Position numbers and translations under genes: made by a program. The notes beneath the pieces were generated by a model. It ran no database searches. It was not told the origin of the DNA and saw only the letters and a list, made by a program, of their open reading frames with translations. Shown here one piece after another: positions 23,160 to 24,809 of a stretch of DNA of 24,809 nucleotides (position 1 is the first letter of the stretch; each line of letters begins with the position of its first letter). Source of the DNA: Lachnospiraceae bacterium UBA7182 (lineage in GTDB: Bacteria; Bacillota; Clostridia; Lachnospirales; Lachnospiraceae); NCBI GenBank assembly GCA_002491115.1, contig DKVI01000032.1:1-24809 (forward strand). The letters run 5' to 3'.

Positions 23160-23666
23160 CTAATCCACATAATAAGGAAAGTTTTCCAACCTTGATATAA
23201 TTTCCTTCATTTCACTGACTGAAACTAACGTTTCGCTCACGGCAATATCCTGTAACTTATGTCTGCCATTCTCCATTTCATAAACCAATTCACTTGCTAA
23301 TACCCTGACATTTACACCATCACATACCGCAAAAACAAAGCAGTTATGATCGGACAATGAAGCCGGAGTTATGTCAAAACAATCCTCATTGTCACTATCC
23401 ATATCCTCCGGAAAGGTAATGCCATAGATTTCTGCAAAAGCCTGTTGTGGAGGCAGGGTATATAACCGTTTGTCTGTTGTAAGGTTCCTTAACTTCTGTT
23501 TCAAGTATTCAATTTCACATCGAAGAGTGGCTGTTACAATTTCTTTTGGATAGATGTCACCATTTACACAAAAAAGCAGAACCCCATTACAAAACGTGTC
23601 ATCCGTATTCCATTCATTGATAACCCCACTCAGGATAGCAAATTTATAAGGATCTCCTATTATCAT
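23160..23666 (-). CDS. Imm42-like immunity protein
   Basis: A 168-residue soluble protein. The opening MIIGDPYKFAI, the EWN at 18-20 and the FCVNGDIYPK strand (32-41) followed by TATL resemble the Imm42 family of polymorphic-toxin immunity proteins, which bind and neutralise a cognate toxin in the cytoplasm. The remainder is acidic, as usual for such proteins. A second immunity-like gene lies just upstream and no toxin gene is in the window, so it may be an orphan or protect against neighbours' toxins. A 16-codon frame ends on its start (TAATG). The surrounding DNA is AT-richer than the metabolic genes, consistent with transfer. The family call is from remembered pattern. Confidence 0.65.
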   Translation of the reverse strand: MIIGDPYKFAILSGVINEWNTDDTFCNGVLLFCVNGDIYPKEIVTATLRCEIEYLKQKLRNLTTDKRLYTLPPQQAFAEIYGITFPEDMDSDNEDCFDITPASLSDHNCFVFAVCDGVNVRVLASELVYEMENGRHKLQDIAVSETLVSVSEMKEIISRLENFPYYVD

Positions 23667-23716
23667 TATCTGCCCGTTTTCCTTTCTGCCAACTTTACAA
23701 AATGCTTTTTACTCAT
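23666..23716 (-). CDS. Possible 16-codon leader ORF coupled to the Imm42-like gene
   Basis: ATG at 23716 opens MSKKHFVKLAERKTGR and ends at TAA, which shares one base with the ATG of the Imm42-like gene (TAATG). Such overlaps often couple translation. The ribosome site before it is weak, and the basic peptide could instead be the tail of a lost gene. Low confidence. Confidence 0.25.
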   Translation of the reverse strand: MSKKHFVKLAERKTGR

Positions 23717-23723
23717 CAATTTA

Positions 23724-24143
23724 TCATGTAGAAAAATGGGGAAGCGCATCCTGTGCCGGTTCCTGCAGATAACTCTTTACACAATCAAATATTTTCTTTG
23801 TTTCCGGCAGCATGAGCTTCTCCGACCTGCTCTGTAACAGATGCCAGCTGCGGAGATATTCTAAGACGGTTACTTGCAGCAAATTTCTGACTTCCTGATC
23901 TTCACTTACAGCCATATCCTCTAAAAAAGTAAACACCTTTTCCATCTTAATGTTATCCTGGCGCTCATCCACCAGCAGATGTCCAATATAGTCACAGAAA
24001 CAACGGTCAAAACAGATCGTCTGACCTACGTTCTCCTGGCCTTTGAACGTATCCTTGATCCATGCTATTTCTTCTGCATAATTTTTGCTTATTTCTGGAA
24101 ATTCCTTTAATAAATTATTCACTATCCCAGAATAAGAATACAT
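23724..24143 (-). CDS. DUF7674-like putative immunity protein
   Basis: A 139-residue all-alpha soluble protein. The segment FTFLEDMAVSEDQEVRNLLQVTVLEYL (71-97) resembles small families (DUF7674-like) often found in immunity-gene neighbourhoods; the resemblance is remembered, not computed. I use ATG 24143 because GGTGGAGGGG precedes it at 8 bases; an in-frame ATG at 24179 would add 12 residues (AEGGGAVS-like, low complexity) and has a poor site. It follows the partial membrane-protein gene by 49 bases and precedes the Imm42-like gene by 57 bases. Probably part of an immunity cluster, but no partner toxin is visible. Confidence 0.55.
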   Translation of the reverse strand: MYSYSGIVNNLLKEFPEISKNYAEEIAWIKDTFKGQENVGQTICFDRCFCDYIGHLLVDERQDNIKMEKVFTFLEDMAVSEDQEVRNLLQVTVLEYLRSWHLLQSRSEKLMLPETKKIFDCVKSYLQEPAQDALPHFST

Positions 24144-24192
24144 ACTAACTGCCCCTCCACCTTCCGCTAAAAATGCCATACAAAATCCCCAA

Positions 24193-24809
24193 TCACATCT
24201 TTATCCCATAAGACGCCATATATTCTTTTAACCTCTCCATATCTTCCAGGCAGGAATCCACCTTTGCCAGCGTTTTGAAATCCCTGTCATACAGCACAAT
24301 CCAGCCCAGGCTTCTGGAAACAGAGGACACATCCCTTACCGAAAATTCTGTGGCACGTCCGAACCGGGAAACCACACGCATCTGCTCCCCGTCTACTTCC
24401 ACCCCGCTTACCTTTCCCATTCGTATATAAACAATACCTATCCCCATCACAGCCAGTTCAAGGATAATAATTGCTGTCCGTTCTGCCATAGTCAGAGCAG
24501 AGAAGTCGAGTACCAGGAAAAGAGCCACTCCGATCATCAGGAGAAACCACCCAATCCCCGTAAATCCAATCCGGGTAGAGCGTTTCAGGCGGAGGGTGAA
24601 TTGCTGCTGAAGAACAGAAGACTTCACCGGTTCCGGCTCTGGGTTGGCTTTATCCGGGGAATGCCATTCGGCAGGCACATTCACTATGGGAATCTCCCTT
24701 TGGAGCAGCCAGAGGAACATTAAATCTGCGTGTTCCATACTCCCTGCAAACTTAGCCAATACCTGATAATTCTTATCATAGAGTACATTACAGCCATTCC
24801 CCGGCCCCA
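24193..24809 (-). CDS. Membrane protein with duplicated PH-like segments, 5' end outside the window
   Basis: The frame is open to the window edge, giving 204 visible residues; a start at 24759 would be only a TTG inside the coding sequence. Two copies of one motif are present: NVLYDKNYQVLAKF...EHADLMFLWLL at the visible N-terminus and IVLYDRDFKTLAKV...EDMERLKEYM near the C-terminus. Between them are a proline/glutamate linker and two adjacent transmembrane helices (about 80-102 and 109-129), then a beta-rich part (GVEVDGEQMRVVSRFGRATEFSVRDVSSV). This looks like two PH-like domains flanking a helix hairpin, as in some bacterial DUF membrane proteins. Function unknown. It is first of the row with the two immunity-like genes. 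Confidence 0.7.
   Translation of the reverse strand, partial: GPGNGCNVLYDKNYQVLAKFAGSMEHADLMFLWLLQREIPIVNVPAEWHSPDKANPEPEPVKSSVLQQQFTLRLKRSTRIGFTGIGWFLLMIGVALFLVLDFSALTMAERTAIIILELAVMGIGIVYIRMGKVSGVEVDGEQMRVVSRFGRATEFSVRDVSSVSRSLGWIVLYDRDFKTLAKVDSCLEDMERLKEYMASYGIKM

Overview
The window looks like a chromosomal segment of an anaerobic Firmicute of the class Clostridia, most likely a Lachnospiraceae gut commensal. The basis is the protein repertoire (GH13 glucosidases, a BlaI/M56 pair, ferredoxin-dependent 2-oxoacid oxidation, ADP-forming acyl-CoA ligase, a PsiE-like protein), strong AGGAGG ribosome binding sites and moderate GC. The genus cannot be fixed from the sequence alone. No rRNA, tRNA, CRISPR array, phage or complete insertion sequence was seen.

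Layout. (1) 40-3440, minus strand: two adjacent GH13 alpha-glucosidase-type genes with a good promoter and an intrinsic terminator, a cytoplasmic malto/isomalto-oligosaccharide unit. (2) 3466-6383, minus: an M56 BlaR1-like sensor protease and a BlaI-like repressor. The blaI promoter carries operator-like dyads and the leader holds an unusual hairpin repeat. (3) 6403-10864, plus: an AraC regulator, a MerR-methyltransferase fusion, and the dTDP-rhamnose genes rfbB and rfbD separated by a tandem hairpin repeat; a bidirectional terminator closes the block. (4) 10870-21032, minus: a roughly 10-kb apparent operon of amino-acid dehydrogenase, MFS transporter, four-subunit 2-oxoacid:ferredoxin oxidoreductase, ADP-forming acyl-CoA ligase, BCCT transporter and M20 amidohydrolase. 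An IclR regulator lies just upstream, and two GAAC-N3-GTTC dyads lie downstream of the promoter. (5) 22125-24809: a PsiE-like membrane protein (plus), then a visibly AT-richer accessory stretch (minus) with a chimeric or deleted gene, an Imm42-like gene, a second immunity-like gene and a partial membrane protein running off the end.

How block 4 may work: the M20 enzyme releases an amino acid from an N-acyl or peptide-like conjugate, the dehydrogenase deaminates it to a 2-oxoacid, the oxidoreductase makes the acyl-CoA and reduced ferredoxin, and the ligase converts the acyl-CoA to the acid with ATP formation. The dehydrogenase lacks both residues that bind the glutamate side-chain carboxylate, so the substrate is probably not glutamate.

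The most unusual feature is a family of intergenic hairpin modules, four units at three loci (6202-6322, 9632-9821, 18303-18398). They share conserved ends and a conserved GCG(A/T)AGC-type tip, have unrelated stem sequences, and all have the same orientation relative to the flanking transcription. I do not recognise it as a named family.
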